Shown piece by piece: positions 1 to 7,914 of a DNA stretch of 12,262 nt (position 1 is its first letter; each line of letters starts with the position of its first letter). The stretch spans positions 1 to 12,262 of the forward strand of contig JAFTJJ010000063.1 of NCBI GenBank assembly GCA_017456465.1, given 5' to 3'. The translations under genes and the position numbers were made by a program. Under the pieces are notes generated by a model, which was not told where the DNA came from, did not search any database, and saw nothing but the letters and a program-made list of their open reading frames with translations. The DNA comes from Clostridia bacterium (GTDB lineage Bacteria; Bacillota; Clostridia; Christensenellales; UBA1242).

Positions 1-2
1 AA

Positions 3-542
3 GAGCTCACTGGTCTTGGTGCAATTTTTCAAGCTGAAGGAAATCTTTATGGCCTTTCTCGCGCTGACTTTGGTTGGATGATTCCTTATATGGAAGACAT
101 TTCAGCAGGCGGAGACAAAAAACAAATCACAGACATTTATATGCAGCGTGCAATTGACAATTTGGAAGAAAATGCTGACAGCAAAGTTGACTTCATTGTG
201 TGTTCTGCAGGCGTGAAGAGAAACTATCAAGAATATTTCACATCATACAGAACAAACGTTGATATCATGGAGCTTGCAGGTGGTTACAAGGCAATTTCTT
301 ACAACGGAATTCCTCTTGTTTCTGACAGATTTGTGAAGCCAAACACAATGTATCTTTTGAACACAAAAGAGTTCAACTTGCATCAACTTTGTGACTGGAA
401 CTGGCTTGCTGGTGAAGACGGAAAAGTCATCAAACAAAACCCAGGCAAACCAACATACAGTGCGACACTTGTGAAATATGCAGACATCATCTGCGACAAG
501 TGCAGCGGGCAAGCGATGATTGAAGGCATTCTTGAGTCATAA
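3..542 (+). CDS. Phage major capsid protein, C-terminal 179 residues (5' end outside the window)
   Basis: The reading frame is open from the left edge, so the start codon lies upstream and only the C-terminal part is present; the first in-frame ATG at 78 is internal. The product is the shell-forming coat subunit. Recognition rests on the C-terminal pattern seen in Firmicutes-phage capsid proteins: a YNGIPLVSDRFV stretch followed by MYLLNTKEF, HQLCDWNWL and, near the end, KYADIICDKCSGQA. These match the P-domain and C-terminal strands of HK97-fold coat proteins as I remember the family; the fold is inferred, not shown. The gene ends at TAA just before a strong terminator, which separates it from the adaptor and tail genes. 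Family identity is fairly secure, the exact subfamily is not. Confidence 0.82.
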   Translation, partial: ELTGLGAIFQAEGNLYGLSRADFGWMIPYMEDISAGGDKKQITDIYMQRAIDNLEENADSKVDFIVCSAGVKRNYQEYFTSYRTNVDIMELAGGYKAISYNGIPLVSDRFVKPNTMYLLNTKEFNLHQLCDWNWLAGEDGKVIKQNPGKPTYSATLVKYADIICDKCSGQAMIEGILES

Positions 543-560
543 TTAATTTTTTGTGAAAAC

Positions 561-602
561 AGGCTGGCAAAAGTTTTTTAGCTGTTTTGCCAGCTTGCTT
601 TT
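561..602 (+). terminator. Rho-independent terminator after the capsid gene
   Basis: A perfect 10-bp stem pairs GCTGGCAAAA (563-572) with TTTTGCCAGC (585-594), extended by a G-T and an A-T pair, with a 12-base loop. It is followed by a T-rich tail (595-603) interrupted by GC. It lies 21 bases after the capsid stop codon and 19 bases before the next start. The next gene has no space for its own promoter after the stem, so this probably acts as a partial terminator that keeps capsid transcript more abundant than adaptor and tail transcript. Confidence 0.8.
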
Positions 603-608
603 TGTGTT

Positions 609-615
609 GGGGGGG
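609..615 (+). promoter_or_regulatory. Run of seven G residues in the ribosome-binding position of the next gene
   Basis: The only purine-rich stretch upstream of the ATG at 621 is an uninterrupted G7 tract ending five bases before the start. It has no AGGAGG core, unlike most other genes of this window, so initiation is probably weak or uses a GG-only pairing. A homopolymer of this length can also vary in length during replication, which would alter spacing; that is speculation. Confidence 0.4.
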
Positions 616-620
616 CTATC

Positions 621-1031
621 ATGAAGGATTTTTTGGTGAAATGCAAGGACATGTATGGGATTTTTGAGCGAATCAAGAAAATCAATCCGAACTATGAGCT
701 TTGTTTCAATTATCTTTCAAAGGAATATGAAATTCATGATTTTTCAAACAAGGTTAATTCATTTTGTTTGAGGATTGTAAAGAATGAGCTTGATGCGCGT
801 GTTTTGAAGCGTCTTGAAGAGACCAAGCGTGAAAACATGAAGAAGTTGTTTGTTCGACTGGAAGAAGAAAACGAAAAGAGAAGCAAGCAACAAAATCAAA
901 ACATTATGGATGAATGTTCAAGTCATTTTTCTGCAATTATGGACTATGCTGGAAGGTCTGGGAGAGACCTGACTTCTGGCGATATTCAAAGGATTTTAAG
1001 GATCAATCAAGGAGGAATCAACAATGCTTAA
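621..1031 (+). CDS. Conserved-type phage protein of unknown function, charged and helical
   Basis: A 136-residue protein with no motif I can tie to an activity. Residues 1-55 contain a short mixed segment with aromatic and Asn-Ser residues. Residues about 55-100 are strongly charged (many Glu, Lys and Arg in heptad-like spacing), so an alpha-helical or coiled-coil middle is likely. There is no signal peptide or membrane segment. It sits between the capsid gene and a probable adaptor, and its last codons overlap the start of the adaptor gene (ATG at 1024). Small genes of this look occur at the same place in other Clostridia-type phages as I recall, suggesting a minor head-assembly role, but that is context only. 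Translation starts after an unusual G7 tract rather than a normal Shine-Dalgarno. Confidence that it is a real gene is high; the role is unknown. Confidence 0.75.
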   Translation: MKDFLVKCKDMYGIFERIKKINPNYELCFNYLSKEYEIHDFSNKVNSFCLRIVKNELDARVLKRLEETKRENMKKLFVRLEEENEKRSKQQNQNIMDECSSHFSAIMDYAGRSGRDLTSGDIQRILRINQGGINNA

Positions 1032-1623
1032 AAGTATTTTGTGTGACGTGCTTTTGATGCTTGACAAGCAAGCGCTGAAGGATCAAATTTTGGAAATAAC
1101 AGAAAAATCAACAATCGAGGGTGAACTTTCAGGATTATCTGCAAGTGACAAAAAAGAGATTGAGATTTTGAGTGCACTTTCTCTTTCTGTCACAAACAGC
1201 ATCACCAGAAACTACATCAAAAATTTGGCTGTTGAGCGTGCCGCGTCAGACAAAGACGGAAGAATCTTTTTCAAGGATTTGTCTCGGCCAATCATTGCAG
1301 TCAAAGATGTGGTTGACAGCATGAACTCTCCGCTTGTGATGAATGTGTTTTTTGACCATGTCAAGGTGGCGGCAAAATCACAAGAAGTGATGATTTCATA
1401 CTTTTTTGAGTGTGAGGCATTAAACTCAATTTTTGACAGTTATCCTTTGCCACTTTCACTCACTCCTCACATCATTGCGCTTGGTGTTGCAAGTGAATAT
1501 CTTTCAATGAAGCTTTTGTATGGCGAGGCAGCGGTTTTTGAAAGCAAGTTCAAGTCTGAGCTTGAGGACGCAGCTGGCAAGCGTGGGAGCAGATATTTCC
1601 CAGCATGGAGAGGCAGATCATGA
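1024..1623 (+). CDS. Probable head-tail adaptor (tail tubular A / neck-type) protein
   Basis: A 199-residue soluble protein. The start at ATG 1024 has an excellent AAGGAGG about eight bases upstream, inside the end of the preceding gene, which it overlaps by eight bases. Residues 1-75 look helical, residues about 80-128 form an apparent beta-rich insert, and residues 145-186 form a long amphipathic helix (LTPHIIALGVASEYL onward) followed by a basic, aromatic tail. Helical bundle, beta insert, then a C-terminal helix with E-A-A residues is the general layout of adaptor subunits that form the ring under the portal in short-tailed phages. Position directly before the nozzle-like gene supports this. 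Sequence similarity is weak, so the assignment leans on layout and gene order. The stop codon overlaps the next start (ATGA). Confidence 0.55.
   Translation: MLKSILCDVLLMLDKQALKDQILEITEKSTIEGELSGLSASDKKEIEILSALSLSVTNSITRNYIKNLAVERAASDKDGRIFFKDLSRPIIAVKDVVDSMNSPLVMNVFFDHVKVAAKSQEVMISYFFECEALNSIFDSYPLPLSLTPHIIALGVASEYLSMKLLYGEAAVFESKFKSELEDAAGKRGSRYFPAWRGRS
1608..1613 (+). promoter_or_regulatory. Ribosome binding site that fixes the start of the nozzle gene at 1620
   Basis: GGAGAGG-type purine run ending six bases before the ATG at 1620, which overlaps the preceding stop as ATGA. An in-frame ATG at 1605 would place this site inside the coding region and has no comparable upstream site, so 1620 is preferred. 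Confidence 0.7.
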
Positions 1624-3122
1624 ACACAAGAAAAACAACAAACTTTCCAAGTCAATCACAAATGACATTCAAAGTGCCGAACTTTTTGCAAGGCATGTCA
1701 GCCGAATTTGACAGTGGAATTTTGCCGCACACAAGTGCAAGGCTTTCATACAATTTTGATTTTTCTGGCGGAAGTCTTAAAAGTGGCATGGGGTTCAAAG
1801 ATGCGCTTCTTTCGTTGTTTTTGGAAGACGCAAGAGATTCAGCTGCTGCTCAGCTTGAGTCGATTGGAAGCATTTTGAGGGTGTTTGTTTATCGTGCTTT
1901 CAACAAAGAAAAGAATGAGCGAAGCGACAAACTTTTGCTTTTGTCAAAAAATTTGGTGTTGTTTATTTTGGATCTTGACGGCAAAAACAGTGTGATCACA
2001 AGGGTGAGGGACATCATCTTCACAAGCATTCCAAAAGCAATTTCATATCGTTTGAACGGACAAGATGTTCTGATTTTTGTGAGCGAGACAGACAACATGG
2101 TGGTTTATGACGGTGTGAACATGCCTTATGAAGTTTTGGATGCACCAAAAATTTCGTCTGCCGACATTCACTTTGAAAGGTTGTTTGTGACAACAACTAA
2201 TGAACGATCACAAGTGCTTTTTTCGGACGATCTTGATCCAACGAACTGGTCAATCGATCTTGCTGATGCTGGTTTCATTGAAATGGTTGATGAAAGAGGC
2301 GCGCTCAACCGTGTGATTTCATTTGCTGACTATCTTTATGTTTTCAGGGACTATGGAATTTCAAGGCTTACGGCTTTTGGTGACCAAGAAGGATTTTCAG
2401 TTTCGCATTTGTTTGTGTCAAGTGCGAAGATTTTTCCAGAGACGGTGGCTGTGTGTGGCGACCAAATTTTGTTTTTGGCATCAAACGGGCTCTATGCTTT
2501 TGATGGTTATTCGACAGTTCGAATTCTCTCTGATCTTGCTGGCTTTTTTGAGCCAGACAACAGATCTGCCCACGGGGCTTATTTTCAAGGAAAGTATTAT
2601 CTTTCTTGCAAAATGAAATTTGACGATCGTGATGGGTTTGATGAAAATGGGTTTTTGAACAACTGTTTTTTGGAGTTTGACATCAAAAGAAAAACTTACA
2701 GGCTGACCCGTGGAGCTGACGTTATTCACATTCAGCCAATTTGTGCAGGTGGGCACGAAAAGCTTTTTGTTTGTGCGAGAAATTCGGGAACAGGGAAATA
2801 CAAAGTGGCGGAGCTTGACGAGAGTTCAAGTTTTTTTGGTGAGCCATTCATAAAGGTTTGGAGAACGGATTTTTATGGATTTGGAAAAAAGCAAGAGAAA
2901 AAGTGTTTGAGAAGCATTTCTGCAGACACACGTGGGGATGTTTGCATCAACATTTTTTCAGATCTTGGCGAGCAAGTGACAATTGAAACCATGAGCGGGG
3001 CGAAAACATATAATGTCATGATTTTTGGAAGCAAGTTTGCCTTTGAGTTTGTGTCAAGCAGTGCTGATGACGTGTGTGTGCTCACCCCAGAGCTTGTGAT
3101 CATGATTGGAGGGACTGTGTGA
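1620..3122 (+). CDS. Probable tail nozzle / packaged-DNA stabilisation protein with beta-propeller-like repeats
   Basis: A 500-residue protein translated from the ATGA overlap at 1620. After an N-terminal segment that mentions N-F-D-F and G-G-S-L-K-S-G, the chain is an alternation of short strands of beta-propeller type. Recognisable stretches are DDLDPTNW (about residues 203-210), then a stretch reading FADYLYVFRDYGISRL, and about 267-297 a segment with SSAKIFPETVAVCGDQILFLASNGLYAFDG. Proteins of this pattern follow the adaptor in Clostridia-type short-tailed phages and correspond in role to the T7 gp12 or P22 gp10 nozzle and plug proteins, which close the tail channel and hold packaged DNA. 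The role is inferred from these strand patterns and from position between the adaptor and the fibre genes. No enzyme motif is evident. Stop TGA overlaps the next ATG by one base. Confidence 0.65.
   Translation: MNTRKTTNFPSQSQMTFKVPNFLQGMSAEFDSGILPHTSARLSYNFDFSGGSLKSGMGFKDALLSLFLEDARDSAAAQLESIGSILRVFVYRAFNKEKNERSDKLLLLSKNLVLFILDLDGKNSVITRVRDIIFTSIPKAISYRLNGQDVLIFVSETDNMVVYDGVNMPYEVLDAPKISSADIHFERLFVTTTNERSQVLFSDDLDPTNWSIDLADAGFIEMVDERGALNRVISFADYLYVFRDYGISRLTAFGDQEGFSVSHLFVSSAKIFPETVAVCGDQILFLASNGLYAFDGYSTVRILSDLAGFFEPDNRSAHGAYFQGKYYLSCKMKFDDRDGFDENGFLNNCFLEFDIKRKTYRLTRGADVIHIQPICAGGHEKLFVCARNSGTGKYKVAELDESSSFFGEPFIKVWRTDFYGFGKKQEKKCLRSISADTRGDVCINIFSDLGEQVTIETMSGAKTYNVMIFGSKFAFEFVSSSADDVCVLTPELVIMIGGTV
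3108..3113 (+). promoter_or_regulatory. Ribosome binding site that fixes the start of the receptor-binding gene at 3122
   Basis: GGAGGG lies eight bases before the ATG at 3122, which shares its A with the preceding TGA stop (TGATG). An upstream in-frame ATG at 3074 lies inside the nozzle gene and lacks such a site, so the shorter 800-residue product is preferred. Confidence 0.75.
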
Positions 3123-5524
3123 TGAATTTTGGCAAAGCGGCTTACACCAAAGTTTTGGAGCTTGAGCGAAAGCTTGGAACAAGTGAAAATGGATTGGCAA
3201 GCATTGGGGTCTATGAAAGTGCAACGATTGAGAAGTTGAGTGTTACTGCCGGAAACTACACCGTTGATTTTGGAAGCATTGAGCAAACAGCTGATGGAAT
3301 TTGTGTGATGATCAAAGGTGAAATCTTGGCAGAAAGTGCAGCAGACATCACTTTCAGTCTGTTTTGTGCTGGCGAAAAGGTGTCTGGCAAGGTTTTTGAT
3401 GGGGTTTTGGGTCAATCATATTTTGACATTACAAAGGTTGTTTCGGGAGGTGCTGGAAAGGTTGTTTCTGTTGTGCTTGAAATTCAGTCGTCTTGTGACT
3501 TTGTGATTGAGCGAATGAGCATGTTTTGCATCAATGGGAAAGGCGAGGATGCTTCTTCTGAAGGTGACATTGAACTCAAAGCCGTGAAAACTCCAGACGA
3601 GACGTTTGTGATTTCTTATGTGAACAATTCGCAGATTTTTGCATGTGAGGTTGACACAAAAGCAACTCTTGAAATGAATTTTTTGAAGATTATGGACGGG
3701 GTAATTTCTCATGCTTTTGCTTTTGACAAAAGTGGAAATTTCTTGCTGTTTTTTGTGACAACAAGTGGCGATTTGTTTTTGAGAAAAATTGGGTCTGGTG
3801 AAAATGACACAAAGATTAATGAAAACTGTTCATGTGTGAGTGCAGTGCTTGCACCCGAGAATGTGAGCGCAGATGTGCTGATTTCATGCATTCAAGGTGG
3901 TGGTAAAAAGGTTGTCTATTTTTGGATCAAGGATGGTGTGATTTCTGGTCTGCAAGATTTGAGTTTGCCTGCCGGAAAGGTGTTTTGTGATCTTGCACTC
4001 GTGTCGGCTGAAAATTTTGCATATGTTGTTGTGACGTCGAGTTTGAGTGAAAACTACATCTTGAAATCAGCCTTTGAACCGCTTTCTGGGGTTGTGTTTG
4101 ACAGATTGGAATGTGGCTATGTCTTGACCACAAAAAAATACAACACAGTTCTTGAAGAAAACAGCGGAGTTGCTGAACAGATTGTTGCAGCCTATGAGTT
4201 TTCAGCAGCTGCAGCAAAGAACTTTGGGAAAATGCTTGAAGAACTTTGTGTGTCGCACCTCAAAGGGAATTATGAAATTTTGCCAGAGGTTTATGAGGCA
4301 GCGCCAGCAGGAATTCATTACACTGTGGTTATTGACAAACTTAATTCAGACCCAGATGCAAGGTGCACATATGCAGATGATGCAGAAGGATTTTTGCCAA
4401 TGCGAAACACAGCAAATGAAGAAAGTGGTTATAACGACAAACTTGAAGACAATGGGTGGCTTTCAAGATGGCCATTTTCGCACATCAAACCATGTGCACT
4501 TCAAGACGGTAAATTTTTGGGGTATCTTGATCCAAATGATTATGGATTTTTTGAATCAGGTCAAGCAGTTGGGTCGGATTCAAACAAAAATTATGTGGAT
4601 GTCATGATTGAAATTCCAAAAATTTATTACTGCATTGAAACGATTGACGACAAGATTTATGTGAGGATTTCAAACCAAAAGCTGGACGACAGATTCAAGT
4701 GTTATGCACATGTTTATGACGGGATTGAGCTTGACAAGATCTATGTTGGCGCTTACAGTTCAATTCCAAAGACATATAACGGAGCATCAACCTTATTCTC
4801 AGCAAGTGGATACATGATCAATGTGACGGATCTTTGCTTCGACACATATGAAAGTTATTTGACAAACAAAAGTGACAAATACCGCATTTTGACATTTGAC
4901 CAATACACACTCATTCAGTGTTTGTTTTTGATTGCTGTCAAAAGCACAAATTCACACACAAGTTATGCAAGAGGCATGAACGGATCAGCAAGAGCACTTA
5001 CTGGAACTGGTGACACTTGGGGAATGTATTATGGTGACACGGGGCGCACCAGAACACTCAAATTTTTGGGTCTTGAGAACATTTTCGCAAATGTGGCAGA
5101 AAGAGTTGAGGGAATTGCCATTAGGTCTCTTCCAGATTACAGCACTTATTCTCTTTTGAGACGCGATCCTTATTCAAAAGTTGCAATCAACAAAAAAGGT
5201 AATGGTTACAGTGTTCTGCTCACAAACCCTGCGCTTGATTCTGTGCAGGCAACCAATCAATTTTTGGTCAATCCATATGGAACAACTGAAGCTGGATTTT
5301 TGCCACAAAGCAGATATTTGGATGATGGCACAAAGGCAACAGCAACAACATACTTTTGTGATGCTGTTGATTTTTATACTGGTTATGGCATTTATATGGG
5401 TGGATCATTCAGTCAAAGCACAAGGACGGGTGTGTTCAGTTTTTATTCTGAGCGAGGAACAAAAGTTTCTGGCAACTGGGGCGGCTTCAGGCTTGTCTAT
5501 TATCCAACAGGAGGAAATGGTTAA
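3122..5524 (+). CDS. Large tail protein, probable receptor-binding protein with C-terminal C-type-lectin-like domain
   Basis: An 800-residue protein starting at the TGATG junction. Residues 1-140 look like a beta-rich virion-attachment region. Residues about 150-330 contain short repeated strand motifs of beta-propeller type. Around 497-503, EIPKIYY begins a segment common in Firmicutes phage tail proteins (IPKxYY, then DDKIYVRIS, then IYVGAYSS). The C-terminus (about 600-800) resembles the lectin fold shared by formylglycine-generating-enzyme-like domains and phage tropism determinants: ALTGTGDTW near 625-633, LENIFANVAE at 651-660, MGGSF at 759-763 and GGFRLVYYP at 787-795. In such proteins the C-terminal lectin domain contacts the receptor, so a host-recognition role is inferred. 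No catalytic residues are claimed. Some lectin-fold tail proteins are diversity-generating-retroelement targets, but no reverse transcriptase or template repeat is seen in this window. Confidence 0.7.
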   Translation: MNFGKAAYTKVLELERKLGTSENGLASIGVYESATIEKLSVTAGNYTVDFGSIEQTADGICVMIKGEILAESAADITFSLFCAGEKVSGKVFDGVLGQSYFDITKVVSGGAGKVVSVVLEIQSSCDFVIERMSMFCINGKGEDASSEGDIELKAVKTPDETFVISYVNNSQIFACEVDTKATLEMNFLKIMDGVISHAFAFDKSGNFLLFFVTTSGDLFLRKIGSGENDTKINENCSCVSAVLAPENVSADVLISCIQGGGKKVVYFWIKDGVISGLQDLSLPAGKVFCDLALVSAENFAYVVVTSSLSENYILKSAFEPLSGVVFDRLECGYVLTTKKYNTVLEENSGVAEQIVAAYEFSAAAAKNFGKMLEELCVSHLKGNYEILPEVYEAAPAGIHYTVVIDKLNSDPDARCTYADDAEGFLPMRNTANEESGYNDKLEDNGWLSRWPFSHIKPCALQDGKFLGYLDPNDYGFFESGQAVGSDSNKNYVDVMIEIPKIYYCIETIDDKIYVRISNQKLDDRFKCYAHVYDGIELDKIYVGAYSSIPKTYNGASTLFSASGYMINVTDLCFDTYESYLTNKSDKYRILTFDQYTLIQCLFLIAVKSTNSHTSYARGMNGSARALTGTGDTWGMYYGDTGRTRTLKFLGLENIFANVAERVEGIAIRSLPDYSTYSLLRRDPYSKVAINKKGNGYSVLLTNPALDSVQATNQFLVNPYGTTEAGFLPQSRYLDDGTKATATTYFCDAVDFYTGYGIYMGGSFSQSTRTGVFSFYSERGTKVSGNWGGFRLVYYPTGGNG

Positions 5525-5527
5525 TTT

Positions 5528-7534
5528 ATGAAAATGAAATTTCACAACAAACTTGAAATTGATGTTAATGGGAAAAACAAATTTGTGTGCTACAACACGG
5601 TTTTGGACAGCTTGTTTGAAAAGCTTGGCAAGCTTGAGCCATATTTCACACATTTTGCCCTTGGCAGTGGAAAAACAAGTGCAAACCCAAGCACAACAAA
5701 AAAGCTTGGGGCTTATGTTTGCTCTCTTGAGGCAAGCACGAGTGAGATCAAGTGTGATCCAGCTGATGGGGTGTTTTTCATCAAAAAAAGCGCAAGTTTT
5801 TCAAGCAGTGACAACGAGGAGATTGTTTTCAGTGAAGTTGGCATTGCGGCTTCTGCGGACACCGATCCCGACATTTTCAACCACATTTTGGTGACAGACG
5901 AAAATGGAAATGTTACTGATGTTGTAAAGCATGCTGGTGAAAGTCTTGAAATCAAGCTCACAATCTTTTTGGAACTTGAGTCAGGAGATGTTGGGCTACT
6001 TACGAATGGGGACAACAATCTTGTGAGGCTTCTTCTTGGTGACAACCTTGAGGACAGGACAATTGTTGCGTCCAGAGGCACAAACTTGTCTCCGAACATT
6101 GCGATGGAAAGAGGAAAATTGAGGAATGCTGAGAATTTTGTTGCAGATGTGTCTGGGGCTTGGGTGAGTGACACTCAGTTTGAAACCACAATTTCAGCAA
6201 AACTTGGTGAGGGGGAAGCACGAGAAATTGTGCTTTTGAATTCTGGACTGCCAGTTGCAAGAATCAACATCGAGGATGCAAAAAATGCGGTCACAGGTGA
6301 TGCTGCAACATTGACAAGCGGACAGTTTGGTGCTTTGCTTTTGGGTGAAAATGTCAAAGATGTTTTGAGTGTTTGCGCTGCAGATGGAACAGTCATTGAG
6401 ACTCCAGTGATCAAGGCCTATGGCAAAAATTTTGGAGACTTTGCACTTGCGGATCTTGACGGCTTTGATGCAAACACACCAAGGTTTGTTTCTGCTTGTG
6501 GAAAGATGATTGCATTTGTTGATGACTATGGCGTGCACATCTTCAGGTGCAAAGATTTTGGACTTGAAAAAATTCAGAGTGGAGCAATTTCCTCTGAGGG
6601 GGTCGAAAATGTTTGCATGGTTGGTTCAGCGGTTTTTGTTAAAAGAACAACAGCTCCTTTTTTGGAACTTTATGAAATCAAAAACTCAAAATGTGAAAAA
6701 CAAAATCTTTTCATGGAAAACTTCAATGAGAGCAGTTATTCGTTCAACTTTTCAGAAATGTGTGTGGTGGAACTTTTGAGTGGCAAATATCTTTTGGGTG
6801 TGATTGAGTCCGAGTCTCAAGATGGACTTGCTCTCAAATTTTCAAACACTGGAACGGGATTCATTTTGGAAGAAATCCTTGTGACAGCTGCTCTTCCGTG
6901 CGAAAGAATTCTTCCAATAATCAAACACGGAAATGAGGATGCAAGAATTTTCTTCGTGACTGGAAATTATCCAACGGGAGTCACGCCTTATGGGCTTGAA
7001 ATTATTGGTGAGACCAAGTCTGGTTTTGGACATAACAGTGAGGCACAAAACATGATGGGGGCAATTTCAGTGACAGGAAATGAGGCATTCATTGCAATGA
7101 AGCTTTCAGCGTCACCATATTTCAGGCTTTATGATACGAAAAATATTGACAGGTTCACGCCAGGAAGCAACCTTATGACAGAGTTTGTTTCGGCAGCACA
7201 TGACATGAGCTATGTGGCATGCAAAAATGCAGATGGAGAACTCATGGTTTATGCCGCAGTGAGCCCTGACAATTTTGAGTATGTTGATGTGAAAATATTT
7301 GATGAAATTGGCAGAGAAAACATCACTGATATTGTGTTCTTGGAAAATGTGATGATCGTTGTGACGGCAAATCAAATTTTTGCAGTGCTTATTGACACAA
7401 AATTCAAGGCTGTAAAATTTTTGACAGGTTCGACTGATTACAGTGTGATCATGAGCAAGTACAATTTTCTTGGAGCGGCTCAATATGAAGGCGTCAAGGT
7501 TGATCTCAAACTCACTTTCACAAAGGAGGTTTGA
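5528..7534 (+). CDS. Large phage tail protein, probable fibre or spike with beta-propeller region
   Basis: A 668-residue protein. The start at 5528 follows AGGAGG (about 5510-5515) with twelve bases spacing; a second in-frame ATG at 5534 is possible. Residues 1-50 (containing YNTVLDSLFEKLGKLEPYFTHFALGSG) match a beginning I recall in tail proteins of related phages, giving a plausible virion-attachment region. Residues about 60-240 are strand-rich and end in a segment with LGEGEAREIVLLNSG. From about 290 to the end, repeated motifs of four short strands suggest a propeller (for example near FVSACGKMIAFVDDYGVHIF and later NITDIVFLENVMIVVTANQIFAV). There is no signal peptide, membrane segment or recognisable enzyme motif. 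It directly follows the receptor-binding gene and shares its style, so a second adhesin or spike component is inferred. The function is not proven. Confidence 0.65.
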   Translation: MKMKFHNKLEIDVNGKNKFVCYNTVLDSLFEKLGKLEPYFTHFALGSGKTSANPSTTKKLGAYVCSLEASTSEIKCDPADGVFFIKKSASFSSSDNEEIVFSEVGIAASADTDPDIFNHILVTDENGNVTDVVKHAGESLEIKLTIFLELESGDVGLLTNGDNNLVRLLLGDNLEDRTIVASRGTNLSPNIAMERGKLRNAENFVADVSGAWVSDTQFETTISAKLGEGEAREIVLLNSGLPVARINIEDAKNAVTGDAATLTSGQFGALLLGENVKDVLSVCAADGTVIETPVIKAYGKNFGDFALADLDGFDANTPRFVSACGKMIAFVDDYGVHIFRCKDFGLEKIQSGAISSEGVENVCMVGSAVFVKRTTAPFLELYEIKNSKCEKQNLFMENFNESSYSFNFSEMCVVELLSGKYLLGVIESESQDGLALKFSNTGTGFILEEILVTAALPCERILPIIKHGNEDARIFFVTGNYPTGVTPYGLEIIGETKSGFGHNSEAQNMMGAISVTGNEAFIAMKLSASPYFRLYDTKNIDRFTPGSNLMTEFVSAAHDMSYVACKNADGELMVYAAVSPDNFEYVDVKIFDEIGRENITDIVFLENVMIVVTANQIFAVLIDTKFKAVKFLTGSTDYSVIMSKYNFLGAAQYEGVKVDLKLTFTKEV

Positions 7535-7543
7535 AATTGATTC

Positions 7544-7795
7544 ATGATTTTTGAAAAACGTATTGCCAAAATTGGCAAGGGAATTAATACGAATTTGTAT
7601 GCAGAAAACAACAATAAAATTTCAATAATATTTTATGCAAATGGGCTTGTTGAAAAGTTTCTTGACACAAGCAACGAAAAGTATGCTCTTGAGTTTGGTG
7701 GCGGCAAGATGAGAGGAATTGAATGTGTCAAACTTGAAGAAGGTCTTTATCTTTGCAGAAGCAAAAATAATTTGTGGATTGAGCGGTGTGAATGA
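7544..7795 (+). CDS. Small hypothetical phage protein (83 residues)
   Basis: An 83-residue protein with a strong AAAGGAGG (7522-7529) about fourteen bases before ATG 7544. The spacing is longer than ideal and the next upstream in-frame triplets include a stop at 7538, so 7544 is the only sensible ATG. The chain begins with a basic segment (MIFEKRIAKIGKG), continues with short beta-type stretches (ISIIFYANGLV, LEFGGG) and ends EEGLYLCRSKNNLW. It has no recognisable motif. It is squeezed between the spike gene and a tiny downstream ORF with which it overlaps by four bases (ATGA), so it is part of the late operon. A chaperone or fibre-assembly role would fit the place but is not shown. Confidence 0.65.
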   Translation: MIFEKRIAKIGKGINTNLYAENNNKISIIFYANGLVEKFLDTSNEKYALEFGGGKMRGIECVKLEEGLYLCRSKNNLWIERCE

Positions 7796-7896
7796 AAAGA
7801 CTGATTGAAATAAAAAACGCAAAAGATTTTGTGACAACAATCAAAAACAATGTCAAAATGCAAAATATTATTGAAAATCTGCGAAAAACAATATAA
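7792..7896 (+). CDS. Candidate tiny gene (34 residues), translationally coupled
   Basis: ATG 7792 overlaps the preceding stop as ATGA and the frame runs 34 codons to TAA at 7894. The product is basic and amphipathic, beginning MKRLIEIKNAKDF and with many Lys, Asn and Ile. A weak GAGCGG sits about six bases upstream. The ATGA overlap and the exact fit before the next gene favour a real gene, but short A-rich sequence can produce such frames by chance. It contains no membrane segment and I recognise no family. Confidence 0.4.
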   Translation: MKRLIEIKNAKDFVTTIKNNVKMQNIIENLRKTI

Positions 7897-7901
7897 ATTA
7901 T

Positions 7902-7907
7902 GGGAGG
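7902..7907 (+). promoter_or_regulatory. Ribosome binding site that fixes the start of the coiled-coil gene at 7915
   Basis: GGGAGG lies seven bases before ATG 7915. The in-frame ATG at 7900 overlaps this site and has no Shine-Dalgarno of its own, so it is rejected as start. Confidence 0.7.
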
Positions 7908-7914
7908 ATGTGTT

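Noticed and set aside
1605..1619. Earlier ATG (1605) for the nozzle gene
   Set aside because: It lacks its own ribosome binding site and lies over the site used by ATG 1620.
5181..5531. Open frame of 116 codons within the 3' end of the receptor-binding gene
   Set aside because: It lies in another frame of a well-supported gene, has no ribosome binding site and codes for Gln/His-rich low-complexity residues typical of shadow translation.
5713..6174. Minus-strand open frame of 153 codons
   Set aside because: It is the antisense of the spike gene; serine-rich translation and lack of a start context mark it as a shadow.
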